From Sciurus carolinensis (taxonomy: Eukaryota; Chordata; Mammalia; Rodentia; Sciuridae): a stretch of 64,000 nucleotides of DNA. The notes under the pieces are model-generated. The model was given only the letters and a program-made list of their open reading frames with translations. It was not told the DNA's origin and did no database searches. Every line of letters starts with the position of its first letter. The first letter of the stretch is position 1. This document shows, piece by piece, positions 21,540 to 32,887 of the stretch. The position numbers were made by a program, and so were the translations under genes. Location of the stretch: contig NC_062215.1 of the NCBI RefSeq assembly GCF_902686445.1, positions 27,054,750-27,118,749 on the forward strand. The letters run 5' to 3'.

Positions 21540-22060
21540 ATGGATTCTTTTGGTAAAATTTCCCCCAAAACCAGTTTGGAAAAATGTACAAAGATCCTTA
21601 AAAATATTCATACTGTATGATACAGTAGTTCCATTTATAACAATTTTTTCTAAGGAAATAATTTGAAGTGCAGAAAGCTGTGTGTGTAAGATGAGATGTT
21701 TCTTTCCTTGCAGCTTTACTTACTGTGGTATACATTTTTAAATATCCTGAACACCTACTGTTAGGAATGGTTAAATACTTTGTGGTACATTCATAGGATG
21801 GAAGATTATGTAATCATTAAGAATATGTATACAGGCTGGGTCTCGAGGCTCAGGGCTGAGGCAGGAGGATCATGAGTTGGAGGCCAGGTTCATCAACTCA
21901 GTGAGACTCTGTCTCAAAATAAAAAGGGCTGGAGATGTAGCTCAGTGGTAGAGTACTCCTGGGTTTAATATCTAGTATCACAAAAAAATGTATATGAAAG
22001 TACTTAATATTAGTTGAAACAGGCAAAATATAAATAAAATTGGAAGGGGATACAACATGT
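21540..22060 (+). repeat. Old L1M/HAL1-like fragment, sense, split by a SINE
   Basis: Sense L1 ORF2 3' text: tctaaggaaataatttgaag, gaatggttaaatactttgtg, ggtacattcataggatgg. It resumes after the SINE (21990-22060) with cttaatattagttgaaacag. Decayed. Confidence 0.6.
21832..21989 (+). repeat. B1-dID SINE, sense
   Basis: A shortened B1 part (gaggcaggaggatcatgagt ... gagactctgtctcaaaat) joined by a short A-rich linker to a dID unit (ggctggagatgtagctcagt ... gtagagtactcctgggttta). This order, 7SL part first and tRNA-like part second, defines the composite B1-dID family. Confidence 0.9.
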
Positions 22061-22089
22061 ACCTGGAGAGAGTGTCAGGTTGGTTGAGG

Positions 22090-22855
22090 GCTCAGTCACA
22101 CAACTGCCCTCTGCCCCTGCCAGGGATGCCAGTCATGAGCATAGGTTGTGAGCTGGGCTTCTGACTGGCTATGAATCACGGTTCCCAAGACTGTCTCCTG
22201 GGTTTCAATTAACTTAACACAGTGGTTCATGGAACTCCAGTAAATACTTTATATTTACCCATTTATTATGAAGGACATTATGCAGGATACAGAATAACAA
22301 CCAGATGAACAGGGCAAGGTGGGGTGGAGGGGTCACAGAGCTTCCATGCCCACTCTGGGTGCACCACCCTCTAGGAACCCCCACGTCCCCTCTCAGCTAT
22401 CCAGAAGCTCCTTGAACCTAGTCCTTTTAGGTTTTTAATGGAGGCTTCTTCCCTTAGGCAAACTGATTAAATCATTGGCCATTGTGATCAATTCAGCCGT
22501 AAGCCCTTCTCTGCTCTCTGGAGATCAGGGGTGGGGTCCTGAAGCCATCCTGGAGCCCACCAAAGAATTACCTTATAGAAAAAAAAAAATCTGAACAGAA
22601 AGAATCTGATTGCCCAGGAAATTCTAAGGGATTTGGGAACTCCTATCAGAAACTGGGGTCAAAGACCAAATATCAGAGCAAAGGATTCTAAGGGTTCTAG
22701 GAGCTCTGGGCCAGGAAGCAGCAATGGGAACCCCCGCTCTCTCTCTATCCCCGCCTCCTTCTCCCTCTCTCTCTCTGCCCCCGCCTCCTTCTCCCTCTCT
22801 CTCTCTCTCTCTCCTCTCCTCTCTCTCTCATCTCTCTAAAGTCACAGTATCACAG
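22090..22855 (-). repeat. ERVL-like LTR, antisense, with CT-rich expansion
   Basis: Antisense LTR-like text: ggttcatggaactccagtaa, agcttccatgcccactctgg, ttttaatggaggcttcttcc, aaatcattggccattgtgat, then paired gaactcctatcagaaactgg and ggttctaggagctctgggcc segments and a final gtcacagtatcacag. The order fits a mammal-wide ERVL-type LTR. A CT-rich block interrupts its 5' end on the minus strand. Confidence 0.6.
22735..22840. repeat. CT-rich low-complexity tract with internal duplication
   Basis: Runs of CT with the segment ccccgcctccttctccctct present twice in tandem about 36 bases apart (near 22750 and 22785). Serine-leucine-rich frames across it are artefacts. Confidence 0.85.
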
Positions 22856-23826
22856 AGTTAAAGCACAAAGATGTCAACTCCCGAGAGTGTGCCAGGTTTG
22901 GTAGGCAGTCTTGTGACTGCAGGACAGAGTGAACATTCGGGGATTGTCACCCCAAATCAGAAATGTGTCCTGAGGTCTTGAGTGCCATTGAGCTCCGAAT
23001 TTTCTCCTGAAGAAAACTTTATAGCCTTTAGAAAAACACGTGGAAGGATCATATCTTCGTGGGGCGGCCACGGAAGACACGGGTGCCTGTGTTCTGTGTG
23101 AGTTTCCAATCTATTCGCAGTGAGACCCCAGGCAGGACTGGAGCTGGGACCTTTTCATGCAGCGTCTCCTTTTCCCTACTTGGAACATTCTCTCACCTCT
23201 CAGCCTCTTTCTTTCCTATTCTTTCTGCAGCAATTCAAGAAGAAGTGAGTCGTCACAAGCAGAATTCCTGGCAAGGCAGACCTGGGCACAGGGGTCAAGT
23301 GGACATTTCTGGGGACACCTTCAGCTTCCCCCAGTGTCACTCCTGGTGGCCTCCTTCCTCGCTCCATGCAGACACTGCCTCCATCAACTCTCTTAGGGAA
23401 GGAGCTGGATGTCGTCTTCACTGGGACAAAAGCTGGGCCATAGCTAACAGTCTTGTTTCCTGCTGATTTTTTTTTTTTCCAAAAACAAAGGCTGAAAGCC
23501 TGAAGCTAGGTGAGTGACTATTGGCTGAAGGTCAGGCGTTAGCCAGCAGGTCAAGGAGGAAAATATCCAGGCAAGAAAGCTCTCCCAGGGTCCCTGAAGT
23601 CACAGAGACAGCTTGCGCCCGTTCATGAGCAGGGCCTCCAGAGACCTCCTGTGGACGAGAGCCTGGTCCACCCCACACGTTTGCAGGTTTATGGTGGTGT
23701 TTCAGGAGTGCGAGACCCATGGGAAGTATCTTCCTGTTTTTCTTTCAGCAAATTTTACTTAAATAATCACACAAGAAGCAAACTCCACAGTGAAGGGGAG
23801 CTTCAACACAAAGATGGCTTTTGGAG
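22856..23826. other. Unassigned sequence
   Basis: Frames of up to 135 codons (23059-23466) show no domain. A splice-like pair surrounds 14 bases at 23231-23244 (see rejected items). A T run lies at 23467-23479. Confidence 0.4.
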
Positions 23827-23837
23827 TCTTGTTTTGG

Positions 23838-24727
23838 AAATAACCCAGTCAATAAATGGGCAAAGGAACTGAACAGACCCTTCATAGAAGAAGAAATATG
23901 ATTCAGTCAACAAATATATGAAAAAATGTTCAACATCACTAGCAATTAGGAAAATGCAAATTAAGACTACACTGAGAATTCATCTCACTCCAGTCAGAAT
24001 GGCAATTATCAAGAATGCAAATAAATGTTGGTAAGATGTGGGGAAAAAGGTACTCTCATACATTGCTGGTGGGGCTGCAAATTGGTGCAACCACTCTGGA
24101 AAGCAGTTTGGAGATTCCTTAGAAAACTTGGAATGGAACTACCATTTGACCCAGTTATCCCACTCCTCAGTGTATACCCAAAGGAAAAATCAGCATACTA
24201 TACTCAATGTTTATAGCAGCTCAATTCACAATATCTAAGCTATGGAACCAACCTAGGTGTCCTTTAACAGATGAATGGATCAAGAAAACATGGCATAAAT
24301 ACACAATGGAATATTACTCAGTCATGAAGAAGAATGAAATTATGGCATTTGCCAGTAAATGGTTAGAATTGGAGACTATCATGCTAAGTGAAATAAACCA
24401 ATCCCAAAACACCAAAGGTCGAATTTTCTCTCTGATATGTGCATGCTGACTCACAATAGGCATGGGTTGGGGTAGAAGAAGGAAGGAGTGGAGGTTTACT
24501 GGATTGAATAGGGGGAAGAGGGGGTAAGGGAGGGGAGATGGGAATGGGAAAGACAGTAGAATGAACTCAACATATCTTTCCTATGTTCATATATGAATAC
24601 ACAACCAGTATAACTTCATATCCTATACAACCACAAGAAGGAGAAGTTCTACTCCATGTGTGTATGATATGTCAAAATACATTCTACTGTCATGTGCAAC
24701 TAAAGAGAAAAAAGAAAAACAAAGAAA
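23838..24727 (+). mobile_element. 5'-truncated L1 (3' end class A), sense
   Basis: An 890-bp insertion bounded by a perfect 11-bp duplication tcttgttttgg (23827-23837 and 24728-24738). It holds the last part of ORF2 ([18 protein letters not shown] near 24075, YYSVMKKNEIMAFASKW near 24310, MLSEINQSQNTKG near 24385) and a purine-rich 3' UTR from about 24450 ending in the class A signature and an A-rich tail. ORF2 is broken by stops near 23900 and a frameshift near 24210. Among the younger L1s here. Confidence 0.95.
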
Positions 24728-24738
24728 TCTTGTTTTGG

Positions 24739-25455
24739 GAGCACAATCTTATAGTGGTTCTTCACCGATGGCCCATTTGAATGTCCGTTGCAGAACTTCA
24801 ACAAAAAGGAAGAACTCACTGAGCACCTACTAAGTTCTGAGAAATGTGCTAGATGCTGAAGATACAAAGATGAACAGTCTTGACATAATTCCCGTCCTTA
24901 CAGTGATCTCAGTGGAAAAGACAGACATATAAAGAGAGAATTCTATTCCCTAGAAATAGGGGCAGAGTGCAGGCACCCAGAGAAAGGGCATCATCCAAAA
25001 GTCCATAGGTTTTGGCAGTCTGGAGGTCATTGATGATCCAGGAGGAGCAATTTCAGTCGAGCACTGATAAGAGGTAGCAGGCCAATTTTTAGGGGGTCAA
25101 AAGAGGATGGAAGGAAGGAAAGTATAGAGCAATAGTAAATCGCTCTTTTGAGACCTGCAGATGAGTATGTGAGGAGAGATTGGGTATTTGCTGGAGGGTT
25201 AGCACAGGATAAAGGAAGGATTTTTAGACTTTATCTGTATTATTAAATCGGTGTCGAGTCCCTGTTGTGTGAGTCCCTCCTACCTGTGCAATAATAAACA
25301 AGGCAGACATCCTTACCGCTTCAGGGAGCTTATGACCCAGTGGTTGAAATGAACAAGCCCTGGTTAGAGACAAGGAGACAACATTGAGTCAGAGGGTAAT
25401 GGGAGAAAAGTATGTTGGGGAAAAAAAGCATACAGTAGTCACTCAATTTAAAAAC
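24739..25455. other. Partly a mammal-wide repeat, rest unassigned
   Basis: 24810-24930 has the familiar order gagcacctactaagttctga, gctagatgctgaagatacaa, gtccttacagtgatctcag, a MIR-related or other ancient mammal-wide repeat also seen near 25290, 42930 and 50330. The remainder to 25455 is not recognised. Confidence 0.45.
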
Positions 25456-26760
25456 GAACTAAGGTCCACGATTCTTTCAGATTTGTTTAGTTTTTTTTTT
25501 ACCAGTTTTCCTTTTTAATGTTCCAGCCTCCTATGCAGGGTACCCCATTACCTTTGTCCCATCTCCTGGGGCTCCTCCTAGCCGCGACAGCGTCTCAGAC
25601 CTTCCTGGGTTTTGAAGAGTACTGGTCAGGTATCCTGCACCACGTCGCTCCGTCGGGATCCGTCTGACACTGTTTCCACGATTAGCAGGGGTCATGAGAG
25701 CTGAAGTCCCTTCTCATCACATCACGTCAAAGGCTCACGACCTGTTGCCTTGATGTTGACCTTGATCACATGGCTCGTGCAGCGCTTGCCGGCTTCTTCC
25801 TCTGTAAAGTTACTCTCCCTCTCTCTCCTCCTGTCTCCAGACAGAGCTTTTGGAAAGTAAGTCACTCTGCAGCGCCCACTTAGCCAGTGGAGAGTTATGC
25901 TTCATCTCCTTTAAGATAGAACATTTGGTACATAAATTATTTGGAATTCTTCTGTAAGGGAGATTTGTTTATTCTCCTCAATTAATTCATTTATTCAATC
26001 TTTTATTTATACCCATATGGACTCATGGAAAATTATTTTGTACTTTGGGTTATAATCCAAAACTGCCTGGTTTTGCTGTTAAAACTGTTCCAGCTTTGGC
26101 CATCGGGAGCTCTCTCAGTTGGCTCCTCCGTCTCTTTGGCATATCCAGATCCACATCTTTGTGGTTTTTAAAGAGTTATTTTTAGCATTTCCTTAATTTC
26201 TGGCTCAGTAAGAGGCTCCAGGCTCATCTTAGATATTCTCTGCCTCAGTCCTAGAATCAGTCATTTCTTCAAGGAGTCCTGGATCCTTTAATTAGAGAAC
26301 AGTACTAAAAACCAAGGCTTGGATGTGAGGTACACTCATTGCTCTTAGAATGTTGTTGCTTTCAGACCTTCTCATCTGTTAAAGAAGTGTATATACTGTC
26401 TGTGTATATGCAAATATCTATAAATAATTTGGCATGTATTCATCTGTATGTATATTCAGCTAAATATGAGTTCATAGTGATTTTTCAGACTTTCATGTAT
26501 AGTCAATGCCGTGGATCATTCTAACCTTCTCCCGTGCTAATTTTTAACAAGTGAGAAACCTGGCCTCCACCATCCATCTGCCCTGTGGCGTCCTCGCTCT
26601 TGGGATTCACATGCTGTAGAATGCTTATCTACGATTCTCTTGCCTTTTATCTTGCAGACCCAAGTCATTTCCAAGGTTATGAGGATCAGCACCTTCCCCC
26701 TCACCCCCTTCAGCGAGATTATTTCACACATTTGTAATACAGTCAAGGTCTTTTGTTAGA
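25456..26760 (-). repeat. Old L1 3' UTR (L1M-type), antisense
   Basis: Long antisense 3' UTR of an ancient L1: ccttgatgttgaccttgatc near 25750, ctgtaaagttactctccctc near 25802, atggactcatggaaaattat near 26018, ggttataatccaaaactgcc near 26048, ctcaaggctcatcttag-like text near 26220. About 1.3 kb and non-coding. Confidence 0.75.
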
Positions 26761-26769
26761 GTCTACATC

Positions 26770-27245
26770 CATCCTGGGATCTTCCAACCACCAAAGTGTC
26801 CATTTTAAATTTTGCGTCTGTTGAGGTTTACTTTGTGTTGTTAAGCTCTATGAGTTTTGACGGGTGCATCGTGCCCTGTGCCCACCATTACATAGTCACT
26901 GAGAAATGTTTCATCACCCTAAAAATTCCCTCCCACTCTGAACCCCCGATCTATTCACCAGCTTCATAGTTAGGCTTTTTCCAGAACTTCAGATAAAATG
27001 GAATCTTTTCAGATGGGTCTTCTTTCACTTAGCAGTATGCATTAAAAATCAATTCATGACTTAATGACTTGATAGTGCATTTGCTTTACCACTGAAGAGC
27101 ATTCCACTAGATGGATGCACCACCCTTGGTGCATCTTGGTTGTTCTCAGTTTTATGGTTTTTTTTTTTTTGTGTGTGTATATGTGATTATGAATAAAGCT
27201 GCTATGAACATTGGTGGGTACATTTTGCAAAAGTTGCATTAGATA
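26770..27245 (-). repeat. Old L1 fragment, antisense
   Basis: Antisense L1 text: tgagttttgacgggtgcatc, gggtcttctttcacttagca, gaataaagctgctatgaaca. Likely continuous with the preceding fragment but of a different part. A T run lies at 27156-27170. Confidence 0.7.
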
Positions 27246-27580
27246 AGTTAAACAGGCACAGAGGACTTTGTTCAAGATGGTTGCATCAGGGCTAAGACGT
27301 TGAAGTCATCTCTGCTGCAACAAGGCAGGGGAGTTTTCCAGCACGAGGCTGAGCTAGTGGAGACGTGCTGGAGGGTGTAATGGAGAAGGCGCGTCCAGAT
27401 GAGGCGCATCCGCGATCAGGCTGTGTTGGCTAGTTGGTACTTCTTCAGGTTAAGTCCTACCCTTCCCTAGAAATTGCAAGACTGGAACACTGTTTTAACA
27501 TTTGAAAAGGATGGCTCTTAAATACTGGAGAAAGTTCCTGGGTTGTAAATCTGGCAAGACTGGGAGAAAATTCACAGCTC
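27246..27580. other. Unassigned sequence
   Basis: Nothing recognised in the interval before the L1 insertion. Confidence 0.4.
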
Positions 27581-27597
27581 AAAAGAGTAGAGGAAGA

Positions 27598-28139
27598 AAG
27601 GACTTAAAATCAGCATACTACAGTGATGCAGCCATATAAATGTTCATAGCAGCTCAATTCACAATAGCTAGATTGTGAAACCAACCTAGATGCCCTTCAG
27701 CAGATAAATGGATAAAAAAAACTGTGGTGTATATACACAATGGAACATTACTCAGCCATAAAGAAGAAGAAAATTATGGCATTTGCTCGTAAATGGATGA
27801 AGTTGGAAAATATCATGCTAAGTGAAATGGGCCAAACCCAAAAAAACCAAAGACTGAATGTTTTCTCTGGTAAGTGCATGACAATAGATAACGAGGGGGC
27901 GTTTGGGGGTGGGGAAGAGAAGAACGAAGGAACTTTGGATGGTGTAGAGGAAAATGGGGTGGGAAGGGATGGGGGACAGAAAGATAGTAGAATGAAACAG
28001 ACAGTATTACCCTATGTATATGTATGATTATCTGAATGTTCTGAATCTACACTGTGTACAACCATAGAAAGGAAAAGTTATACCCCATTTGTGTACAATG
28101 AATCAAAATGCAGCCTGTAAAAATAAAAAAGATTTTAAT
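27598..28139 (+). mobile_element. 5'-truncated L1 (3' end class B), sense
   Basis: A 542-bp insertion with a 17-bp duplication, aaaagagtagaggaaga (27581-27597) and aaaagagcagaggaaga (28140-28156), one mismatch. It carries the ORF2 C-terminus (HYSAIKKKKIMAFARKW from 27746; MLSEMGQTQKN) and a purine-rich 3' UTR ending gaatcaaaatgcagcctgta. The normal ORF2 stop is lost, so the frame continues into the UTR to 28027. Confidence 0.95.
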
Positions 28140-28156
28140 AAAAGAGCAGAGGAAGA

Positions 28157-28319
28157 GTCTGCAATTGCAAGTTTTAGTGCTCTGAGAGGAGAGGTTAGGG
28201 ACCGTGGTTAAGAAGAAAACTGTTCAAGTTGATGCACTAAGGGGCAGGTTATGGCTGTTCTTGGTCGGTTTTTGTGTGGACTTAAGCCTTCAAATCAGCT
28301 GAGTGAACACGGAGGAGTG
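28157..28319. other. Unassigned sequence
   Basis: No feature recognised. Confidence 0.4.
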
Positions 28320-28480
28320 TGCTCGCTAGTTTGTATAGTGAGATTTGTTTAGCTTTGCAAGAAACTGCCAGATTCTCTTCCAAAGCGACTGCATTCCTTT
28401 GCATTCCCACCAGCAACGCGTGAGGATTTCTGTTGCCCCACACTCAACAGCTGGCAGTCTTCCTTCCCTCCGGTCTGATT
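28320..28480 (-). repeat. Old L1 ORF2 fragment, antisense
   Basis: Antisense L1 3' ORF2 text: gcaagaaactgccagattct, ttccaaagcgactgcattcc, ttgcattcccaccagcaacg. Confidence 0.7.
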
Positions 28481-28937
28481 TTAGCTGTTTAACAGGGTGC
28501 AGTGGCACTGATTTTAAACAGACACGTTCTTCCAGGCCGCTGGCCTCCCGCACCTCGTGGGCTTCCCTCTCTCCCTTCCCTTGCCACTCAGGCTCCTTTC
28601 TTCCAGAGGGATGGCCTTTCCGGGCTCCAACATTCCGTTGCTGCTGACTCTCAGGAGTTCTGAGACTCACCCCACCCCAAGCTCAAAGCCAGGTCCTTGA
28701 CACGTGATGTACATGGAGGCTGAAATCCTGCTGAGGTGAAGCAGAAAACCTGGAGAGGCGCCAGGGTCTTCGGGAACGAGGGGAAGCGACTTAGAGTGCT
28801 GGGTGCTCAGATGAGAGGAGGTGGAGGGTGGCAGGTGGCAGAGCCAAATGATGAGAGCTTCAGAGAAAATGGAGAAGAGCAAGGTTAGAAAGCGGCAGCG
28901 AGGATCCCGTGAAAGCCCAGCTCCAGGAGAAGACATA
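28481..28937. other. Unassigned sequence
   Basis: GC-richer DNA with 100-114 codon frames on both strands but no recognisable domain. Confidence 0.4.
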
Positions 28938-29745
28938 GAGGTGACTAATAAGTATATGGAAAAAGTGTCCAACATCTCCAGTAATTAAAGAAACCCAAGT
29001 TAAAACCACCCTAAGATTTCATCTTACTCCAATTAGAATGGCTATTAGCAAGAACACAAGCAATAATAGGTGTTGGCGAGGATGTGGGGGAAAAGGCACA
29101 CATTGCTGGTGGGGTTGCAAATTGGTGCAGCCACTCCGGAAAGCAGTGTGGAGAATCCTCAGAAAGCTTGGAATGGACCCACCTTTTGACCCAGCTATCC
29201 CACTCCTCGGTTTATACACAAAGGACTTAAAATTAGCATACTACAGTAATGCAGCCACATCAATGTTTATAGCAGCTCAATTCACAATAGCTAGATTGTG
29301 GAACCAACTTAGATGCCTGTCAGCAGATAAATGGATAAGGAAACTGTGGTATATATAAACTATGAACTATTATTTAGCCATAAAGAAGAATAATATGATA
29401 GCATTTGCAGATAAATGGATGGAATTGGAGAATATCATGCTAAGTGAAGTAAGCCAGTCCCAAAAAACCAAAGGCCGAATGTTTTCCCTGATAAGTGGAT
29501 GATGATATATAATGGTGGGGGGATGGCGGGTAAGAGAAGAATGGAAGAACTTTAGATTATGTAGAGGGAAATGAGAGGGAGGGGGGTATGAAAGATGGTG
29601 GACTGAGACAGACATCATTACCCTATGTACATGTATGATTACGTGAATGGTGTGAATCTACATCATGTACGACCACAGAAACGAAATGATGTACCCCATT
29701 TGTGTACAATGAATCAAAATGCAGTCTGTAAAAGTAAAGAAATGA
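28938..29745 (+). mobile_element. 5'-truncated L1 (3' end class B), sense
   Basis: About 800 bp of L1: ORF2 C-terminal part with a 106-codon open stretch at 29038-29358 ([49 protein letters not shown]), closed by a stop where the family normally reads on, then a purine-rich 3' UTR ending gaatcaaaatgcagtctgta and an A-rich tail. Edges are approximate: a candidate duplication (atagaggtgact/ataaagtggct) is imperfect. Confidence 0.9.
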
Positions 29746-29767
29746 TTTTAAAAAATAATAAAGTGGC

Positions 29768-30240
29768 TGTAAACACAGGACACAGTCTGCTCTGTGACCT
29801 TCCAGTGCAACACAAGGACTCACCCCCACCTGTGGAAGGGCTTGAAAGAAGCGCATGGAGCCACAGTCCAAAGCAAATCACCGGAGAAGTTCTGTTTTAT
29901 TTTAAAAATGCACACACTTAAATAGGGCCGGGAAGAGGCTGATTGGTTGGGGCATGGAACAGGGTGAGAGTTGATTGGGAGAGCCTTGTTGCTGGGGGTC
30001 TGGGCAGGGTGTCAAGCGCCGATTGGGTGTGAGTTCGCGCCAGCGGGAAGAAGTTATGAGGAGTAAAATCAGGAAGAGAAGCTCGACTAGCGCCATGTTG
30101 GCACCTAAGGGGTGGGGGTGACCTTATAAGGCTCCTTCTGAGAAAGTTTGAGAGGCAGCATTGGGAAGAATCCCTCTCCTCTTTGGTTTTCCTCTGACCC
30201 ATTGGTGTGCACCTTGATGTCTGTCCCACTTAATCTTTGG
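29768..30240 (-). mobile_element. Candidate ERV LTR (or minus-strand promoter-like region)
   Basis: Read on minus: three CCAAT boxes (complement of attgg at 29942-29946, 29973-29977, 30022-30026) and a fourth near 30201, a TATTTAAG TATA-like word (29917-29924), an AATAAA signal (29896-29901) and a U5-like stretch ending tttaca at 29768. Two E2F-like words (ttcgcgcc, gcgggaag) lie near 30033-30050. Signal order fits an LTR whose poly(A) signal sits just after the TATA box. No terminal duplication was found, so the right edge is approximate. Confidence 0.45.
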
Positions 30241-30299
30241 ATTTATGCACCATCTCTGGTTTTAATGATTTTGAGCCCCTCTGAATGTCTTCCTGCTGT

Positions 30300-31290
30300 T
30301 ATTTTAATAGTTTGAAAACCACTTTATTGAAGCATATTTAGCATATGGCATAATGCACCCTTCTGCAATGTACAATTCAATGATTTTTATTAAACTTTCC
30401 AGGTTGTCAACTATCACCATAAATTAGAGTACCCTCATTACCTCCGTAAGATCTCCCACCTGTGTTTACACTAACGCTCCTTACCTCCGTCCCTGTCCCT
30501 ACTCCAAGAAGTTAGTAATCTGCTTTCTGTCCTTATAGCTTTGCCATTTCTGGATCTTTCACATACATGGAATCAAACAATATGTGATCTCGTCTCTGTC
30601 TTCTCTTAATGAGCACAGTGTTTCTGAGGTTCATGCCAAGTATTGGTAACCCAGTCCATTTTACTACCTTGTAGTTGACCATTGCATGTATGTACCGCAT
30701 TCTGTCTGTTATTTACGAGTGAATGGACATTTATATTGTTTTCATTTTAAATTTTTGCTGTATTGAGGATTGAACCCAGGGATGTTCTACCACTGTTACC
30801 ACAGTTCTTTTTATATTTTTAATTTTGAGACAGGGTCTCACTACTTTGCCAAGGCCAACCTCTAACTTGAGATCCTCCAGCCTCAGCCTCCAGAGTTGCT
30901 GCGATTATGGGTGTGTGCCACTGTGCCTCGCTTGCTACCAATTTTTTGAAGTTTTGAATAGCCCTGATAACAATATTCATGTGCAAGTCTATATGCACAT
31001 GAGTTTCCATTTTTCTTGGGTAGTCACCTAAGATTGGAATTGCTGGATCATATGGCAAATTCATGTTTCCCTTTTGAAGAAACCACCAAACTGTCTTCTA
31101 AAGTAGCTGTGCCGCTTTTATACTCCCACCAGGAGTGACCAAGGGTTCTGGTTTTTCGCATCCTCACCAACATTTATTAGTGCCTGCCTTTTTAATTATA
31201 GCCATCAGTGGGTGTGAAATAGTATCTCCTTGTGGTTTTAATTTGCATTTCCCTAACGGCTAATGATGTTGAGCATTTTTATGTGCTTTA
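30300..31290 (-). repeat. Old L1 fragment, antisense, with SINE insertion
   Basis: Antisense L1 text from the 3' UTR (ccactttattgaagcatatt) into ORF2 (ggaattgctggatcatatgg, actgtcttctaaagtagctg, cctcaccaacatttattagt, tttgcatttccctaacggc). A B1-dID SINE interrupts it at 30752-30950. Confidence 0.85.
30752..30950 (-). repeat. B1-dID SINE, antisense
   Basis: On plus the dID unit comes first (tattgaggattgaacccagg ... gttctaccactg), then the B1 unit (ttttgagacagggtctcact ... tgtgtgccactgtgcctcg), the expected reverse order of a B1-dID. Confidence 0.9.
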
Positions 31291-31998
31291 CATTTTTAAA
31301 AATTAAAGGCATCCATTGCAGAAAATTTAAAATCTACCAAAAAAAAAAAAAAAAAAAAAAAAAATCAAGAGAAAAAAATCCCTTGTATTTCCACAGTCTG
31401 AGTGTAAACACTCGTACCATTTGATGTGCTTTTTTCCAGTCCTATGTGCGGGTGTTTCTCTTTTACAAGGAAAATCGCTTTCCCCTTGCATATTTCCTCA
31501 TGCCAGTGGATCTTCCGCTGTAATTCTGGTGTCAACCTTTCTCTCCTCAGTGTGACCATTCTAGTCATTCTCACAAACGAAGGTTTTTGTGGAATCCCAA
31601 GGAGCCACCTAAAAAGCCGAGCTTCTTGGGTAGCAGTGGGCGGAGCGGACCAGGCAGATTTCTTCCTTCGCTGGGTCGTGGCTTTGAAAGGCTGGTTTTC
31701 CAGCTGCTCCTGCGTGTTCTTTTTAATGCGCATGACCGAGTCTCCGCTGTGGAGGTGACTAGGGGCTTAGAGCCTGCTGGCAGCCGGGTCTCAGCTCTGC
31801 CCCTGCACTAGCCATCCGTCCTCGGGTTCCCTGCCTTGGCCTTGCTTTCCTTGTTTGGAAAATGGGCCGAGAGGCCGTGCCCCCTGCCAGAGGAGGACTA
31901 TATGGGCATCTTGTGCGTGGGTGCAATGATTTTGCCCACTTCGGTTTTGAGTTACTTCATTTCATGTTTGTGTAACATAAAATTTAAAATCGACAATT
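31291..31998. other. A run, ancient repeat-like piece and unassigned DNA
   Basis: A 26-base A run lies at 31339-31364. The text on both sides (attgcagaaaatttaaaatc; ttttttccagtcctatgtgc) resembles a known mammal-wide repeat that I cannot name. A MIR remnant in antisense may lie at 31805-31890 (ttggccttgctttccttgtt, gaaaatgggccgag). Frames of 110-122 codons are without domains. Confidence 0.4.
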
Positions 31999-32013
31999 TA
32001 AAAAGGCACCTTT

Positions 32014-32873
32014 AAAAATTTTATTTGTTCCTTTTGGATATACATGACAGTAGAATGTATTTCAGCATATTATACACAGGGAGTATAAATTACTCTAATT
32101 AGGATCCTATTCTTTTCATTTATTTATTTATTTTTTACAGACTGCATTTTGCTTCATTGTACACAAATGGGCTACAGCATTTGGTTTCTGTGGTTGTACA
32201 CAATGTAGACTCATACCATTCGTGTAATCATACATGTACATGGAGTAGGGACCCTATTCTTGTGGTTGTACATGATGCAGAGTCACACTGGTTGTGTATT
32301 CAAATACAAGGATAGGAAAGTTATGTCTGATTAATTCTACTGTCTTTTCTATTCCCATCCCTCTCCCTTCCCTTCATTCCTCTTTGTCTAATCCAGTGGT
32401 CTTCTATTCTTCCCCTACCCGCCTCCCTTGTTGTGGGCTACCATCCACATATCAGAGAGAACATTGGGCCTTTGGTTTTTTGGGACTAGCTTATTTCGCT
32501 TAGCATGATAGTCTGTAGTTCTATCCATTTACCTGCAAATGCCATCATTTCATTCTTTTTTTGTCACTGAGTAATGTTCCATTGTGTATATATACCATAT
32601 TTTATTTATCCATTTATCTGTTTAAGGGCACCTAGATTGTTTCCCTAGCTTGACTATTGTGAATGGAGCTGCTATAAACTTTGATGTGGCTGTGTCACTG
32701 TAGTATGCTGATTTTAAGTCCTTTGGGTATAGACCAAGGAGTAGGATAACTGGATCAAATGGTGGTTCCATTCCAAATTTTCTAAGGTATCTCCATATTG
32801 CTTTCCTGAGTGGTCGCGCCAATTTGCAGTCCCACCGGCAATGTAAGAGAGTACCTCTCTCCCCACATCTTCA
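32014..32873 (-). mobile_element. 5'-truncated L1 (3' end class A), antisense, carrying a nested L1
   Basis: Bounded by a perfect 14-bp duplication aaaaaggcaccttt (32000-32013 and 32874-32887). The minus strand reads the ORF2 end (frames at 32622-32902 include FDPVILLLGLYPKDLKSAY and KFIAAPFTIVKLG) and then the 3' UTR. Another L1 end is inserted in the UTR at 32115-32247. Removing that leaves about 730 bp, close to the extent of the copy at 23838-24727. Confidence 0.95.
32115..32247 (-). mobile_element. Nested L1 3' end (class B), antisense
   Basis: T-rich tail, then tttttacagactgcattttg and further class B 3' UTR. The host class A UTR is interrupted and aggatcctattctt (32101-32114) recurs as gggaccctattctt (32248-32261), 12 of 14 identical, as expected for a target duplication. 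So this class B copy was active after the class A host had inserted. Confidence 0.85.
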
Positions 32874-32887
32874 AAAAAGGCACCTTT

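Noticed and set aside
23231..23244. Possible 14-base microexon between a strong acceptor (tctttctgcag) and a gtgagt donor
   Set aside because: Length is not a multiple of three, no partner exons are seen, and such pairs are common by chance.
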